A model generated the notes under the pieces. The model did no database searches, was not told where the DNA came from, and saw nothing but the letters and a program-made list of their open reading frames with translations. DNA of 64,000 bases from Heterotrichella gracilis (Eukaryota > Sar > Xanthophyceae > Tribonematales > Xanthonemataceae). Position 1 is the first letter of the stretch. Every line of letters begins with the position of its first letter. A program made the position numbers and the translations under genes. The DNA is taken from assembly GCA_032358255.1 (NCBI GenBank), contig JAULBX010002113.1, positions 86,187-150,186 of the forward strand, written 5' to 3'. Of this stretch, positions 23,033-37,500 are shown in pieces.

Positions 23033-25570
23033 GGCCTTGGGCAGGGTGATCAGCGGGCAGCGGCGGCTGACTCGGTAGCCACTTGCGATGTGTGGTGGAC
23101 AGATGCGGGGAGCCAGCTGGAGCAATGCGCCATCTTGGCCAATCAAGTGGGCGGTGCTGCAAGTGGGCGGTCAAGCTGCATGCAGTGGAGGTTTAAAGCA
23201 GCTTTGGCCAACCGGTGAGCGACACCGCGGAAGGGTTTACATTGCAACCACTGGTGTATCATCTCATGTTGGAAGAATTGCTCTCCTCGGTAGGAGCAGC
23301 TGTGGGTGCACTGCCAATTCGTACGCAATCAGGATTTACATTTATCCTTTAGCACGTCACATTTAGAGGTTATTTGCGACCTGGCATCTACACTCTGTAG
23401 TATTGCAGTTGCATTTTTTATTACTAGGTTTAAGGCTATTGTGCTATTGATGCAATTCAGTCCAAGTCTACGATGCATGGGAGCAAAGCAAGACTGTTCC
23501 CTTTCCTTGCGCAAACCATTCGCATTATGCTCTGTGGTACAGCTGAGCTTGCCAGATGCACTGTATCACATAGTTTGCAAGTGTTGCCCATTCTTTTGCA
23601 CTTGTCGGTAGTACCCGGTGTAGTGTGTGTAGCGCCAATGTTGTCAGCTCTGGTCGGTAATAAGTACCCATGGATAGTGATGTATGACAATAGGATGTAC
23701 CAGTTTGGTATGGGATTTGGTGGTTGTCATAGCGGCCTGCAGTTCCCCTGCTGCTGCTAATAGCATAGTATGCGCTGGTAGGGTTCAACCAATTGACTTG
23801 TGACAACTTGCTAGGCAGCAACTTTCCAGTAAAATCTCTATGCATGCCGTACCTAATTAGCCTCTCCTGGGAATAGGTAATGACATGTGTTCTGAAGTAG
23901 CAGATTGATTAAAGTGCTCATGATTAAACTGATCAGTGGTTTTGGGGGTGCAAGATGACCCTGGCAGGCCGCTTGTCAAGCTTGTGCCTTTGAAATTCAA
24001 ATACCCAGGGCACACAAACACTGAGTGGGGGAAATACTTTGCATAGTGCAGTCTGTGTGTCACATAATGCAGTCTGCGCTTAGTCAGGCTAGCAGCTGGC
24101 CATGATGTATAGTTAATGGGAGAACAATCTCGGTAATACTTCGCAACGACCGTCCTGATTCAGAACATCCCGCAAGGCAATTATAGTCTCCTCTGTCAAA
24201 ACAAAAGAAGTGCAATAAGACTTGAAATCTGGGGCCTGCCGTGCTTTATTTGGGTACGGTAGCCTGGGCACACAGTGCTGCAACACCAAGTGGGTCAGGA
24301 TGGCACTGCACTGCACTGCTTGAAGATCTTTGAGTCACTGACAGGGCGTTGTCAAAGTATATGTGGCCAACACACAGTGGCAGTCAGACCTCCATATAGA
24401 AAAGGGCTTGATGTCCAACTGCTTCATCAACGAGTATCTTACTTTTAACCAGCGCTGTACCTTGACTCTGTAAGCAAACACCGCTGCCAGGTGTGAGCCA
24501 CACACCCGGGCATTCCGGGCGACATCATGGGACATGCCGCCCAGATGGAATCGAGTGTTGAGGGACCCACTTGCAAGCTTGCAGCTACCGACACCCTCTA
24601 CACTTTAGTTGGCAACAAAGATTGCCCTGTCTCCTTGTCTTTTCCCGCGGCGTCTGTGATCTGTCGCCTTGCACGAAATTTCTGGGACCTGGCTTCCTCG
24701 CAGCGGACGCACAACGCATGACCTCATCAAGGATCACCCACTCTCAGGAGGGGTCTCGTCATCAGACTGCTGTGGTCTGACAACACCGGAGCGGTCTTAC
24801 AAAGTCCACGAGGTTGCCCAACCACGACTAATAACACATAAGGCAACTCACTTTGGCTACTAGTGTTCAGAAATACAAGCAGTGTTGTGAACTCCTCGGG
24901 CGCACATCGACGAGATCTCAAGTGGGGCTGCATGCATGCATGTTGGTGAGTCAAAATACGGTAAGTTCGCATGGGCGGCTTCCTTCCGCGCGTGTTGAGC
25001 CAAGCACGAAACCTGCACCTTGGATCAGTGCAGAGTGCCTCGCCTAGTGTCGGGGTTTTGCACCGTACTGGACCTGTGCGCTGTACATGCACCCTGGTGC
25101 AGAAGGGCCGCTGCAGAGCTGCTCCGTGCTCCCACCAACAATGCACTTCATTTCGGTCTCCTGTCAAGAACCAGGAATTTTCTTGCAACTTCCTGCACTT
25201 GCACAGCTGTAGCTGCTTCTGACAGTTACACCTATATATTGCAGGCAACGTCATAGCAAATCGGGAGCCGCAGATCTCGAGTGCACCTGTGGTGCAGACA
25301 GCTGAGGCCAACCGTTGGGCCAGGAGTGTTGAGGCGTGGTGAACGCAATGGCAACAAACATCACGAGAGCTTCTTTGTCGTTCTTGGAGGGAGGAGACCG
25401 TCCTTGGAATGAGGTAGAGCTCGATGCCCTTTTGCACACCCTCTACTGTTCCTCTTTTCCACCACTATATGTGGCTGTCTTTGTCACTCCGGTTTGCAGC
25501 TGACATCACCATAAATAAGAGGTCTTCCACCTATTCAGAATGACACTGCTTAGCTGCCACGCTTCCTAAT
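23033..25570. other. 2.5-kb gene-free spacer
   Basis: Less GC-rich than the exons around it. A minus-strand frame at 24727-25437 stays open for 236 codons but its translation is Cys/Arg/Ser-rich without any domain or splice partner, and I treat it as chance. The region includes the 3' flank of FAD2 and the promoter of the ABC transporter gene. Confidence 0.45.
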
Positions 25571-28500
25571 ATGGGGTTTGCTGCCTTTGACATGTCTATG
25601 ACAGAACTGGTTTCAAACCTCCTGCTGCAGGCAAGCTTCATATTTGGATCGGAGAACGTGGTGCAGGAGCGGCAAGAGGAAAGGAGGTTCCTGTATGCAC
25701 TCAACAGAGCACTGAACAAGGTGGGTTTGGAAACGGGTATGACTGATGTCAGGTGGTAGCTGGGAGGCACATACGCAAGGGTGCCTGGTACGACTGTACC
25801 AGTGTGTGAGACACAAGTGCTGCAATATGATGTGCGTCAGTCAGAAAGCGTTTATGCTAGATAGATCCATGTCAAATTAGTTCCTTTTTGCCTGAATGGG
25901 TGTGCAAACTATTGGTGCGTGTGGGTAGCAAGGTGGTTAGGGTTTAAACGGTGGTTTTTGTGCCAGGCAGCTAACAGTGCATGTCACTGTAGTGCAAGCA
26001 CTGCCATGATTAGGATTGACTTAGCATTCAGCGTTTAAACCAACAGGGATACATAGGTCCCGGAGCACTTTTGCGCGTTTAGGGTTTAGGGTTTAGGGTT
26101 CAGGTTTAAGATGCACATGTATGCGGGGACATGTCAGTTAACAGAGCACTCCGTGTGTCATTATTCCCAGGTGAAGCAGCGGTCGGGAGACAAGAAGCTT
26201 CCACCTAATGAGACGGCACGCAACATATTGATTGAGTTTAGGGCGGAGGACAAGCGCCTGGACCTGGTGGAGCGATACTTTGGCAAAGGCGCGTCTGGGG
26301 AGGAGCTGGTGGCCAAGCTCGCCCTAGCCAGGAAAAGGTAGGCAATTGTACCCTCATTTAAAACCTGAAACCCTAAATGTAGCCCATTGTTCACTACGTG
26401 ACCGGACCCTGTTTATTTATGTGGCCCAGAGTGTGGCAGGTATTTTTGGCTTTGTTGCCAGTTTGGTACTGGCAACCTCAGCAAGCGGCGGCAATAGTGC
26501 AAGGAATAAAGTCTTTCGTTGGCGTTGCATGTTCAGAGTTGATTGCGACTCTGACTGAATGACATAAGGCTAGGCTGCACGAGTCAACAATTTAATGAAC
26601 ATATTTTACTGCTGGCCACCGCAGGGTGGGCTTGGAGCATGCCGGCGAAGTGGAAGTGAGGTTCCGCAACCTGCACATCAGCGCGGAGGTCCATGTGGGC
26701 TCACGTGCCCTCCCCACCCTGTCAAACAACCTTCTGGACAGCATCCAGGGCCTGGGGAGATCAGTGGGCCTGGTGCAGCGTTCCACCAAAAAACTGACCA
26801 TTCTGGATGGGGTGTCGGGGACAATCAGGCCGGTAAGCATCCCTCCGCATTTGTTTAAAGCCCGTTCTTACATCAGATGTTCTTTCATGGTGATGATAAA
26901 TAAATCTAATAAAATAAAATCCTATTGAATGGTTGCTTGATCTTAACCACATGCATGTATTACAAGGCTTTAAATCTTGTAATTGTGGTCCATGTGGGAA
27001 CTGATATACCCTTGCGACATTGGACTGACGGCACGTCCGATGCCTGCAGGGACGCTTCACACTCCTGCTTGGCCCGCCTGGATCGGGCAAGACCACGCTC
27101 CTTAAGGCGCTCGCAGGGCAGCTAAAAGACAAGAACCTCAAGGTACCGAGATGGCGATGAGGCACATATTGCAATTCCTTATATTGTGCGCAGGTGGCAC
27201 TGCAATTGTGGCACAGCATATCGGTCTCACCACACACTTTGTCAGCCTTTTAGAATCTCCCCTGTTTCATGAATCCACCCGCTGGCTCCTGGTGGATCAG
27301 TGACTGGACTGATACTGCGTGACAGTATTTCATCATTTAGTTTAAAGTAGTATATTGATCTTGTTTATTGTCATTTCATTCATTGTAATTTATTCGTGTG
27401 CAGGTGGATGGCGAGATTGATTACAACGGCAAGCGGCCAGGCCAGGACTTTGTGATTGAGCGCAGCGCCGCCTACGTGCACCAGGTGGACCAGCACATGC
27501 CTGAGCTGACTGTCAGGGAGACACTGGCCTTTGCTGCAGCATGCCAGGTGAGGCCAGAAAGACAATGAAGCAAATTTGGAATTCAACTTAATAGTGTGTG
27601 CATATCTATCATTATTATTACCTTCAACAATCTTGTGAGCCCAAGGTAGCTCCCTGAAATGTGCCTGTGAGATAAAATAGTGTAAGGAGTATGATGTTCT
27701 ATTTATAGTATCGCGGTGGAGCTCCTCCTCATACTCCATTCCCAACGGTGGTGTTTTTGACAGCATCTCTGACGTTTTGTCTTGGTTGTGCAGCAAGGGG
27801 GGTCGGTGTGGAAGCTGCAGCAGGAGATGGACAAGCGCAGCAAGGAGCTGCAGGTGGAGGGGGACCTGGACATCAAGGCCCTACACCTGCTGGATAAATA
27901 CCCGGCCAAGGGCGACGACCCCATCGTCACAGATGTACGTTTGCTCAGGGTTTGGTGGTTAGGGTTTAGGGTTTTGGTGATGACCTTCTTGTCAAATATT
28001 TACATCTCTTCAGGGATGGTGGCTGTTGCCACAGACATACCATTGTCACAGTTGTGCGCATGCTTAGTTGCTGCATGTTGTTTCAATCTCACAAGCACGA
28101 GCCCTCTAGAGCCACTGTTCAGCACTGCTCGCAAAATCATCCTAGTTAAATTCCTTTATTGTGCCCCCCAGCTTGTGCTCAAGGTGCTTGGCCTGGACCT
28201 GTGCGCTGACACCGTGGTGGGGGACCAGATGATGAGGGGCATCAGCGGGGGGCAGAAGAAGCGGGTCACGTCAGGTACGGGGTAGCCATTTATCGCCTCC
28301 GACTGTCACAGGATCGGCTTGTTGAACATCAGCGTAATTCTGTATATCTTAAGCCACAGGACTGTTTTACACCCAGGATTTAGAAATGTCCATGTTATGT
28401 TTCTGGTCAGTCGCACAGCCAAATTCAACAAAGACACATTGCCCATGCATGGAATGCATTCCTGGTGCTGACAGGGTTGTGCACCGTTGCGCGCAGGGGA

Positions 28501-31500
28501 GATGCTGGTGGGTGGTGTGAGGGTGGCACTCATGGATGAGGTGCGTAATGCAGGCTTGGGGTCTGTAGCCATTCACAAACGTGCTATCAATTGACACAAA
28601 AGTGTCATCAAAATGTCATCAAAATGTTAGCCTTGCCATTGGTATGTCTCCATGCACAGTGTCCATGAATCTGCATCTGGGGATGGATTTTACAATACTG
28701 GGGATTGTTTTTGTATTCCAGCATCCTCTAAAGTGGCGCCCCCCGTGTGCATGCAGATTTCCACTGGATTGGACTCAGCAACCACCTACTCCATCTGCCA
28801 GACGCTGGGCAACGTGTGCCGGTCACTCAACGTAAGCCACCGGGAGTTGGTTCTGCGATGCTGGCTTGCAGGCCACCCACAGATATGCCCTGCTGCACAG
28901 TTTTGCTGCGCATCCTATACTATGTTTGAAACACCGTAGTATGCATTCACTGCCACTGCCCAATGCGTTTCCCTCGGATGTGTCAGAGGGATCCGCACAA
29001 CACAGCACAAATCAGTGTCACACAGTGCCTTTTTTCTGTCCATTTACAAGAAATTTGACGTGCATCCTTTTCCCTGCAGGACACCATGGTTGTGGCTTTG
29101 CTGCAACCTTCACCAGAGACCTTCGAGCTGTTTGACGACGTCATCCTCATGTCAGACGCACAGATCGTGTACCACGGTCCCCGGGAGGAGATCGGGCCCT
29201 TCTTCAAATCCCAGGGATTTGCCCCAACGCTTCGCAAGGCCATTCCAGACTTTTTGCAGGAGGTGACCTCCAAAGTCGATCAGAAGGTGAGAATAGTATG
29301 GTTTACTTATTAATTGGTTTCTTATAATTGGTTTCTTAATATATGTTTGTTTGTTTATTTATTTATATATATTTTTTAAAATTATTGAAAACTGGAAAGA
29401 AAGTTAGGCCTGTTCTGGAGCAGCCGGGTGGAGCGTTGATTGCGCATAGCTGCTGTATGTGGCAAATGGGCCCCATAATCCTCACCAGAGGTGGTGTGCT
29501 TGTGTGCGCGGTTGTCACTGTGACATGTGACAGTCCAATTTGTCCCTTTGTGCAACCGCAAATGCGTACGTCGTTGTGCTGATGCTGATGCTGTCACAAT
29601 GTGAGCACGGCGGGAGAGGTTTTAACTGTCGCTGAAACATCATCTACAATGGAATGTTGTAGACAACGCTTTGGCATTGCCGTGTCAATCTTGGCCTGAC
29701 ATTTCAACCTGCCTGCAGCAATACTGCGTGGGCCCTATGGAGTACCAGCCTGTGCCAGCCCAAACCTTCTCTGCAGCCTTCTACCAGACTGAGCAGGGCC
29801 GCATCCAGCTGGCGGATGCACAGAGGCCACTAGAGGACGCATTTCCAGAGCTGGGTGTGCTGGAGGCCAAGCGGTAGGGTTTAGGGTTTGGGGATATAGG
29901 GTTTTTTCTTTAGAGTTTAGGTATTTTGGAGCTGGAGTGCATGAGGCCAGACGGCAGGGTTTAGGGTATTGCATCCTTGGCTTCAATTCTCCAGCCAATG
30001 TGCCAGTGGTCCACTCGTTGCTGAACTGTGTTCACTATCAAACCCAGTGAATCATCCACTCTTTTCCCAACCGCTGGTGTCGCCACTGGTTAGGCTCAAG
30101 CGCCAAACTACCCTCACTTGTGCTTCCCTTGGCCCCAGGTATGCCAAGCCCGGGTGGAGTCACTTATAAACTGCCTGCACCTAGCACAACATTTCAGCCT
30201 GCGTGGATTTCACCCACAATTTGCCAGCAGCAACACGAACTCAACGACAGCTTGCCACCCGTTTGCCACAATGAAATAATTCTCATATCTTACTTGGTCT
30301 TCCCTTGGCCCCAGGTACGCCAAGCCCGGGTGGGGCCACTTCCTGGACTGCCTGCACCGCGAGCACATCCTGGCGCTGCGCACGCTGTTTGTGTTTGGCG
30401 TGGTGTGCGTGCAGACCAGCGTCATGTCGCTGATGGCGGGGGGCCTGTTCTTCAAGATACCCAAGGCCAGCCTGAACGACGTGCAGACCATGCTGGCCAT
30501 ACTCTTCTGGAGTGCGCTCACAATGTAAGCCACCACGTACACTCTAAAACCCTAAACCTGAAAGCTAAACCCTGAATCCTAACATGGAGACTCTAAGCAG
30601 CCAGCCCTTGTGGTAAGCGCTCGTAGGAGGCAAGGTGCAACTGAGCTACCATTCCATGCACTCATTCCTGTTGCTGCAAATCCATTCAAAGTCATATGAC
30701 ATCCACTGATCTTATTCTTTAGATGCAACACAGCAGGCGGCGCCGTATAGGAGGTTTTCGGGTTGAGTTTGCCCATATAATGGTGTATACAACCATTGCT
30801 ACCACGCTACAAGCATTGCATTGACTCAGACGGCTTAAACGGTCTCTAATTGTTGCCGGCGCTGATTGTGGTGATCATTGCTGCTCTGCAGGATGTTTGG
30901 AGGCTTCAAAGAGTCGCTGACAGTAGGTGCGTGTTAGTTAGGCTTTGCAAGCCAGCTGTCAGGCTTGTGCTGCTGCAGTGCCAGCACTGCCACATGCCAA
31001 TGCACGTGCAACGAATCTGCTCATGCCATGCGCACGTCAACTTGTGAAACCCTCCTGTGCACATGTTGATCGGAAGAAACCTGCTCCCATCACAGTGTTT
31101 GGAAGTGTTCCAGTCACACATCCAGCATGTGGGCACCTGTGCATCATTGCACACATTGCACCTCCAGTTCTGTGGTATAGTCATCCCGGCCCCAGAGCAA
31201 CTTGCCCTTGGCCATTGCCACCTGTCTCCCTCCACCGCCACCTCTGCCACACAGCCCTTGCTTTGCCAAGGTCTCACCGCCATTTCCCCCCTCCCCGCCC
31301 CAGTGAAGCACCTCCCCACGTTCTACAAGCAGCGCGACTTCCACTTCTACCCCCCCTGGGCCTACGCGCTGTCCTCCTACGTGGCGCACATACCCGAGGA
31401 GCTGGCAATGGCAACCCTGCAGGGCATGGTGGTGTACTGGATGGTGGACCTCAGCCACGATGTGGGCAGGTGGGTGATTATCAAATTAAAAGGGGGGTAT

Positions 31501-34500
31501 TTTAGATGTTGTGGCGGTGAAGCAAGCTGGGATGGTAGGCGATTTGCTGGTGGACACGAGCCATGATTTATGATCCTGTACTGACTGCTGATGATGACCA
31601 CGCGCTTCATATTGTCAGATTGCTTGCATGCACATTTGATCATTTTGTAAGATCACGCTCTAGGTTTGTGTAGTAGCTCAGTCTGAATGTCTGGTCATAT
31701 GTAATCAGCATGAGGCAAAAACACACCCATTTCATGCTGCTAGTCAAGCAACACCAGGTTAATTTAATCATTCCCGTACACGTACTCCAAGGTATGTGGC
31801 TACTGCTGATGACCAAGTGCCTGGATCATTAATCCGATCACACAGTTTCCCACGTTGCTATTGAGTAACACCACCAACAAATCCCACTTCCCCTCCCAGG
31901 TTCTTCATGTACTGGCTGCTGATGATGGTCATGCGCCTGTACTCCGCCTCCATGTTCCGCATGTTTGGGGCGGTGTTCAGGGTGGGCGCCATCGCGCAGT
32001 CCTTTGGCGTGTTCATCATGCTGTGCCTCATGCTGCTGTCGGGATTCCTCATCGTGCGCAGTGAGTGGAGGCGGGGAGTAGGGGTGGTGGGGGAGTGCAG
32101 TGTGTGGGGTTGTGGGTTGATTGGTGGCGGGGGTATTCTGGGGTGGGGATTAGGGTCAGCGCCATTGCCGCAGTCATTTGGCGGCTCCATCCTTTGCGTG
32201 TTCATCATGCTGTGCCTCATGCTGCTGTGGGGATTCCTCATCGTGCGCAGTGAGTGGAGGCTGGGGGTGTTGGGGGCAAGGGGAGTGATACGCATCTGGA
32301 AGGGCTGTGAGCTAGTGGTTTTGTGGGTGGTGACTGTGAGAGGGGGTTGGTGTGAAAATAATTAAAGTGATTGTGGGGGGCTGAATGCGTCCTGAACTAG
32401 CCTTCACACTCTGCGGCATGAGCAGATAGCGCGAGCATTCTATGGCGCTGGGCCACCTGAATGGCCCCTGTGGTGTGGTCACATGCCTCAGGAGGCAGCG
32501 CCTGTAACAGTTCCCATGACTTGGTATGCCTCAAACAGCAGGGTACAAGCATATGGTGTCCTCTAAATTCCCCATTCCCTTCCCCCGCGCAGGCAGCATG
32601 AGCGTGGTGTGGCGCTGGGCCACCTGGATCAACCCCCTGTGGTGGGGCCTCCAGGCGCTGTCCATCAATGAGGCCACATCCAGCGAGTGGAACACCCTCT
32701 ACTCACCCGGTGTCACTGTGGGGCAGGCGGGGCTGAGGGCAAGGGACTTCCACACAGGCTATGGGTGGGTGTGGGGCGGTGTGGCGGTGATGATTGGGGG
32801 CGCGGCGCTTAACCTGGTGCTCATGTGTCTGGCGCTGAAGTACCTGTCAGGTAAGGCACTTTAAACCCTAACCCCTTTACCCCTACATTCTGAAACCTGC
32901 ACCCGAAAACTTTTAAAACCCTAGAAGTGGACTTTGAAGGCCCTAACCCTAGTAGGGGGTTGATGATTGTAGGGCACGGTGCTCAACCTGGTGCTCATGT
33001 GCCTGACGCTGAAGCACTTGACAGTTGTTGCAGTCGTGTTTTGAGGCTGTGTGGTTGTACTGCGCCCCTCCTCAACACTAGTCATGCCAAATGACCACTG
33101 TTGCTAGGATGCTAATTCCAACCCTATCCGTTCTGCAGCTGTTAAGACAAGTTCAGCCATTGCCGACACAGACGACCACCCCACCACCACCCCACCACCC
33201 ATCAAGCCCACCAACACCTCCCACAAAACCCTCCCCAAGGGTATCGCCCCACCACCCCCACGGGCCGCCACCAAGCTCCAAACCCTAGAGGAGGGTACAA
33301 CTGCAGTTGCCCTGAACAAGCCTACTGCCCCGACCATCAGGGCGTCCACCGAGCTCCAAACCCTAGATGAGGTTGACCTAAACCCCGCCCCAGCCCCGCA
33401 GTCCACCATCGCCTTCCGCCAAATGGCGCTCACCTTCAACAATGTGCACTACTGGGTGCCAGACCCCGTAAACCCTAGCCAGGAGCTGGAGCTACTGAAG
33501 GGTATTTCGGGTGCCTTCCAACCGGGGGTGCTGACTGCGCTGATGGGTGCATCGGGCGCGGGCAAGACCACGCTCATGGATGTACTGGCGGGACGCAAGA
33601 CAGGTGAGCTAGGGATAGAAAATATGTACATGAACAAATAACTATGAATGTTGGGGTGGCTCCCTGAATGTAACTAGCAAATTTCTTAATAAGTAAAGTA
33701 AGTAAATCACGAGTATTATTAACTACGCCCCTCCTCCCAAGACCACGCCCATGGATGTGCTGGCAGGACGCAAGACATGTGGATTGGGGTCGGAGTTGAG
33801 TGTAGATAAAGGAGATTTTTGCCAGTGTATCTAGTTAGGGATTATGCCAGGTCATAGTTTGCCGTCGCCTTGCGGCAACGAGATATATTTGCGAACTAAC
33901 AAAAAACCAGTGTTCTATCTTATTGCTACTTTATTGGATATGTACATGATTAATATAGACATTCATTGTATATCCTCTTCCTACTATTTTTGCTGATCAA
34001 TGCAATATCCAATCTTTTATCGACATTATCAAAGGTTTCTCATTGGAAATATTTACCCTTCGCCTTCCAGGCGGGCGCATCAGCGGCGACATCTTGGTGG
34101 ACGGTCATCCCAAGGAGCAGTCCTCATTTGCCCGCGTTATGGGCTACGTGGAGCAGATGGACATCCACTCCCCACAGACCACAGTGCATGAGGCGCTCAT
34201 GTTCAGCGCAAGGCTGAGGCTGGACAGGGAAGTGAAGGATGAGCAGGTGGCAGCGTTTGTCAAGGAGGTGAGGGTGGGGCATGCGTGGTGGTGGTGGTGG
34301 TGGTGGTGGTGGTGGTGGTGGACAGGTGGGTGGGCAACAACCAGGTGGCGGCGTTTGTCAAGGAGGTGAGGTTGGCAAGGATGAGGTGGTGGTTGTGGGG
34401 CCCCCGGGGTTGTTGGTGGTATGTCCAAGGCCTGTGCTGGTGGCGTTTGTGTAACAGAGCTGAATGCTAATCAACGGGGTTTTCTTATAATTCAACACCG

Positions 34501-37500
34501 CGCATGCATGCGTGGATCTCACTGGATGCTGCATCGGCAGATCTGATTGTACAGCCTACAGTATAATTACATGGATTTGTCACACCCAGCTAACTAAACC
34601 TTCTCCCTTGATTCTCAGAGTATGGACCTTGTTGAGCTCACCCCCCTGGCTGGTGCGCTGGTTGGCCTGCCTGGTGCCAGCGGGCTGAGTGTGGAGCAGC
34701 GCAAGCGCCTGACCATTGCCGTGGAGCTGGTGGCAAACCCTAGCATCGTGTTCATGGACGAACCCACGTCAGGTAGGGTATCAGTCAGGGTTCTGTTTAG
34801 GGTGTTCTGTAGGGTTGGAATGAGCTGACCATCACTGTGCCCCCAGCATCGTGTTCATGGACGAGCCCACATCAGGTGAAAACCCTAGGATAGAGTGTCA
34901 TAAGGGTGTTGCATTGGGGTGATCATTTGCTCAGGAGCTGGAGGGAAATCCCCAGTGCCTATTTGCTAGCGTTGTGTTGTCATGAACATCAGGAAGGTTT
35001 AAGTTCAGGGTTTGGATCCACATTGTTGTTAGTTTGTATAGCGCAAGGCCGGCCGCGCAGTGCCCTCCACCATTTTCATCTCCTCATGCCTCCACGTCCC
35101 CCAACTCATGTACTAGCCACCACCCAATGTGCACTGGCCCTCAACCCTGGTGAAACCCTAACGTGCCCACGTGCGCACCGCCCGCAGGCCTGGACGCCCG
35201 CGCCGCCGCCATCGTCATGCGCACCGTGCGCAACACCGTCCGCACCGGCCGCACAGTGGTGTGCACCATCCACCAGCCCTCCCTGGACATCTTCCAGTCA
35301 TTCGACGAGCTGCTGCTGCTCAAGCGGGGAGGGGAGACCATTTTCTTTGGTCCCGTGGGGCCCGACCAGCAATCCCTGATCGACTACTTTGAGTCGGTCC
35401 CCGGGACTGCGGCGCTGCAGCCGGGGATCAACCCTGCCAACTGGATGCTGGAGGTGACAAACCCAGGGGCTGAGGCGCAGAGCGGCGTGGATTTTGCGCA
35501 GGTGTTTGCGGGCAGCCAGCTCAAGAGGTGAGGGTGCTGGCAAGGGTTTATTCAGGCCTAGCCAGCCTAAGTTTATGGAGTTTAGGGCGATGGCATGTGG
35601 ACTGGGCTCGATGGCAGATTCCCTGGGCTGACAGTGTCACATACATATAATACTCAATGTGACTATCTTAAATATGCTTGAATCTGCAAATGTGCTCATG
35701 CTGGCATACTTTTTATTCATGAGTAGAGGGCACGCCCGCCACCTGTCCCCATCGACACCCCCAACTCCCACCCCACCCACCGCAGCCAAGCAGATGCGCG
35801 CATCGCCAAGCTCAGCCAGCCGCCCGCGGGCAGCCAGCCACTCAAGTTTGAACAGGGCTATGCAGCCACGCTGGCCACACAGGTGAGTGCCATGCGGCAA
35901 TGCATGTGATCGACCATGAGCATGTGATCGGTTGAGCAATCGGCCATGTGATCAAAAAAACGTTTTGCCTTGTGAAATTATTCATCGGCTAGCCCACTTT
36001 GCCCTGCGCTACCCCAACCTGCACTGCGCCATCATGCATGTCACCAATAGAGTATGTGCAGTTCAGTATTATGTGCGTATAGTATAGTACCTGAGATCCC
36101 ACACCACATACCCATTGGGATCCATCACCGCGTACCCTCACCGCCACCCCCGCCCGCCCACCTCCAAATTCCCATCCCGCAGCTCCGATGCCAGCTGTCC
36201 AAGTCCTTCACGGTGTACTGGCGCTCCCCCAGCTACAACACCATCAGGCTCATGGTCACTGTGCTCATGGGGGTGGCCTTTGGGTCCATGTGGTGGCAAA
36301 CAGGGCAGGACAGGTAAGGGAGTGGGGTGGGGAGAGGGGTTCAGATTCATTTGCCTGGTGGCAGCAATAGCAATTAGAATGCAGTAGCACGCAAGCAAGG
36401 GATGCGATCAATGCATCAAATTGAAGGTCATGGCATGCACGTCCCATGTGAACAGCTTAAGAGGTCAGCATGCCGAGTACGCCCTTGCAATTGGTACCAT
36501 TCACCTGCACAGCCAAGGTCATATGAAAGCGAACTTGGTCAATTTATTATCTCACTCTGCCCCTTTCCCCCTCCGTCGTCTTTGCTAATCCCACACCTGT
36601 CATAGCCCTACCTCACCCCCACTCCGCAGGTCCACCGTTGCTGACCTGCTTAACGTGATGGGCGCCATGTACGCCGCTGTGCTGTTCCTGGGGGTCATGA
36701 ACTGCGTGACAGTGCAGCCCGTCATCAGCGTGGAGCGGGCGGTGTTCTACAGGGAGAGCGCGGCGCGCATGTACAGGTCCTGGGTGTTTGCGGTGGCGCA
36801 GGTGAGCGGGGGGGTGCGGCTGGGGTATAGGTAGGGTACAGAGTGCGATTCCAGGTATAGAGCGCAGAGGATTGCGGTGGGGCATATGCGCACATGGTGG
36901 TGTGATAGGGTTTGGGTAGGGTTTTTCAAAAGTAGTGACCGCAGGCGCAAATGTGCCTAGAATCAGCTAGGGTGTGGCTCATGTTGTCAAGGTTGTAACA
37001 TGGTTGCAGTGGTGGAGCTAGAGGGGCTGTGGGCGCAGAGTTTTGCGAGGGTTATTTGAAGCCACCGGTATGCATGTACAGCAGCTGCATGGTTTTAGGC
37101 CACCTAGGATGTGCGTAGGGTTTATAGAGTTAACAAGGCCAGTGGCATATGCACACATATGCCTACAGTGATCCGTTTGATTGCAATGCACCCCTGACAT
37201 TGCAGCAATGTGTGTTACGTGCAGGGTGTGGTGGAGATCCCCTACGTGCTGGTCCAGGCGCTCATCTATGCCAACATTGTGTACTGGATGATGGGCTTTG
37301 AGGCCAGTGCAGGTGGGTACATGGGATTTGAATGCATACTGACACCATATGATCCTGTGCTTCTGTATAAATCAACTAAAGGTCTACCCCATACTGACCT
37401 GGGTTAAATGTACAGTAAACTACAACGCAAAACTACGATGCAAACCGTAGTCCCTCCATAGTGCAAACATAGTCCTTCCATGCATTGCAGTCCTTCCTCA

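Noticed and set aside
24727-25437. 236-codon open frame on the minus strand
   Set aside because: No domain, signal or splice partner, and Cys/Arg-rich composition as expected by chance; kept only as a note in the spacer entry.
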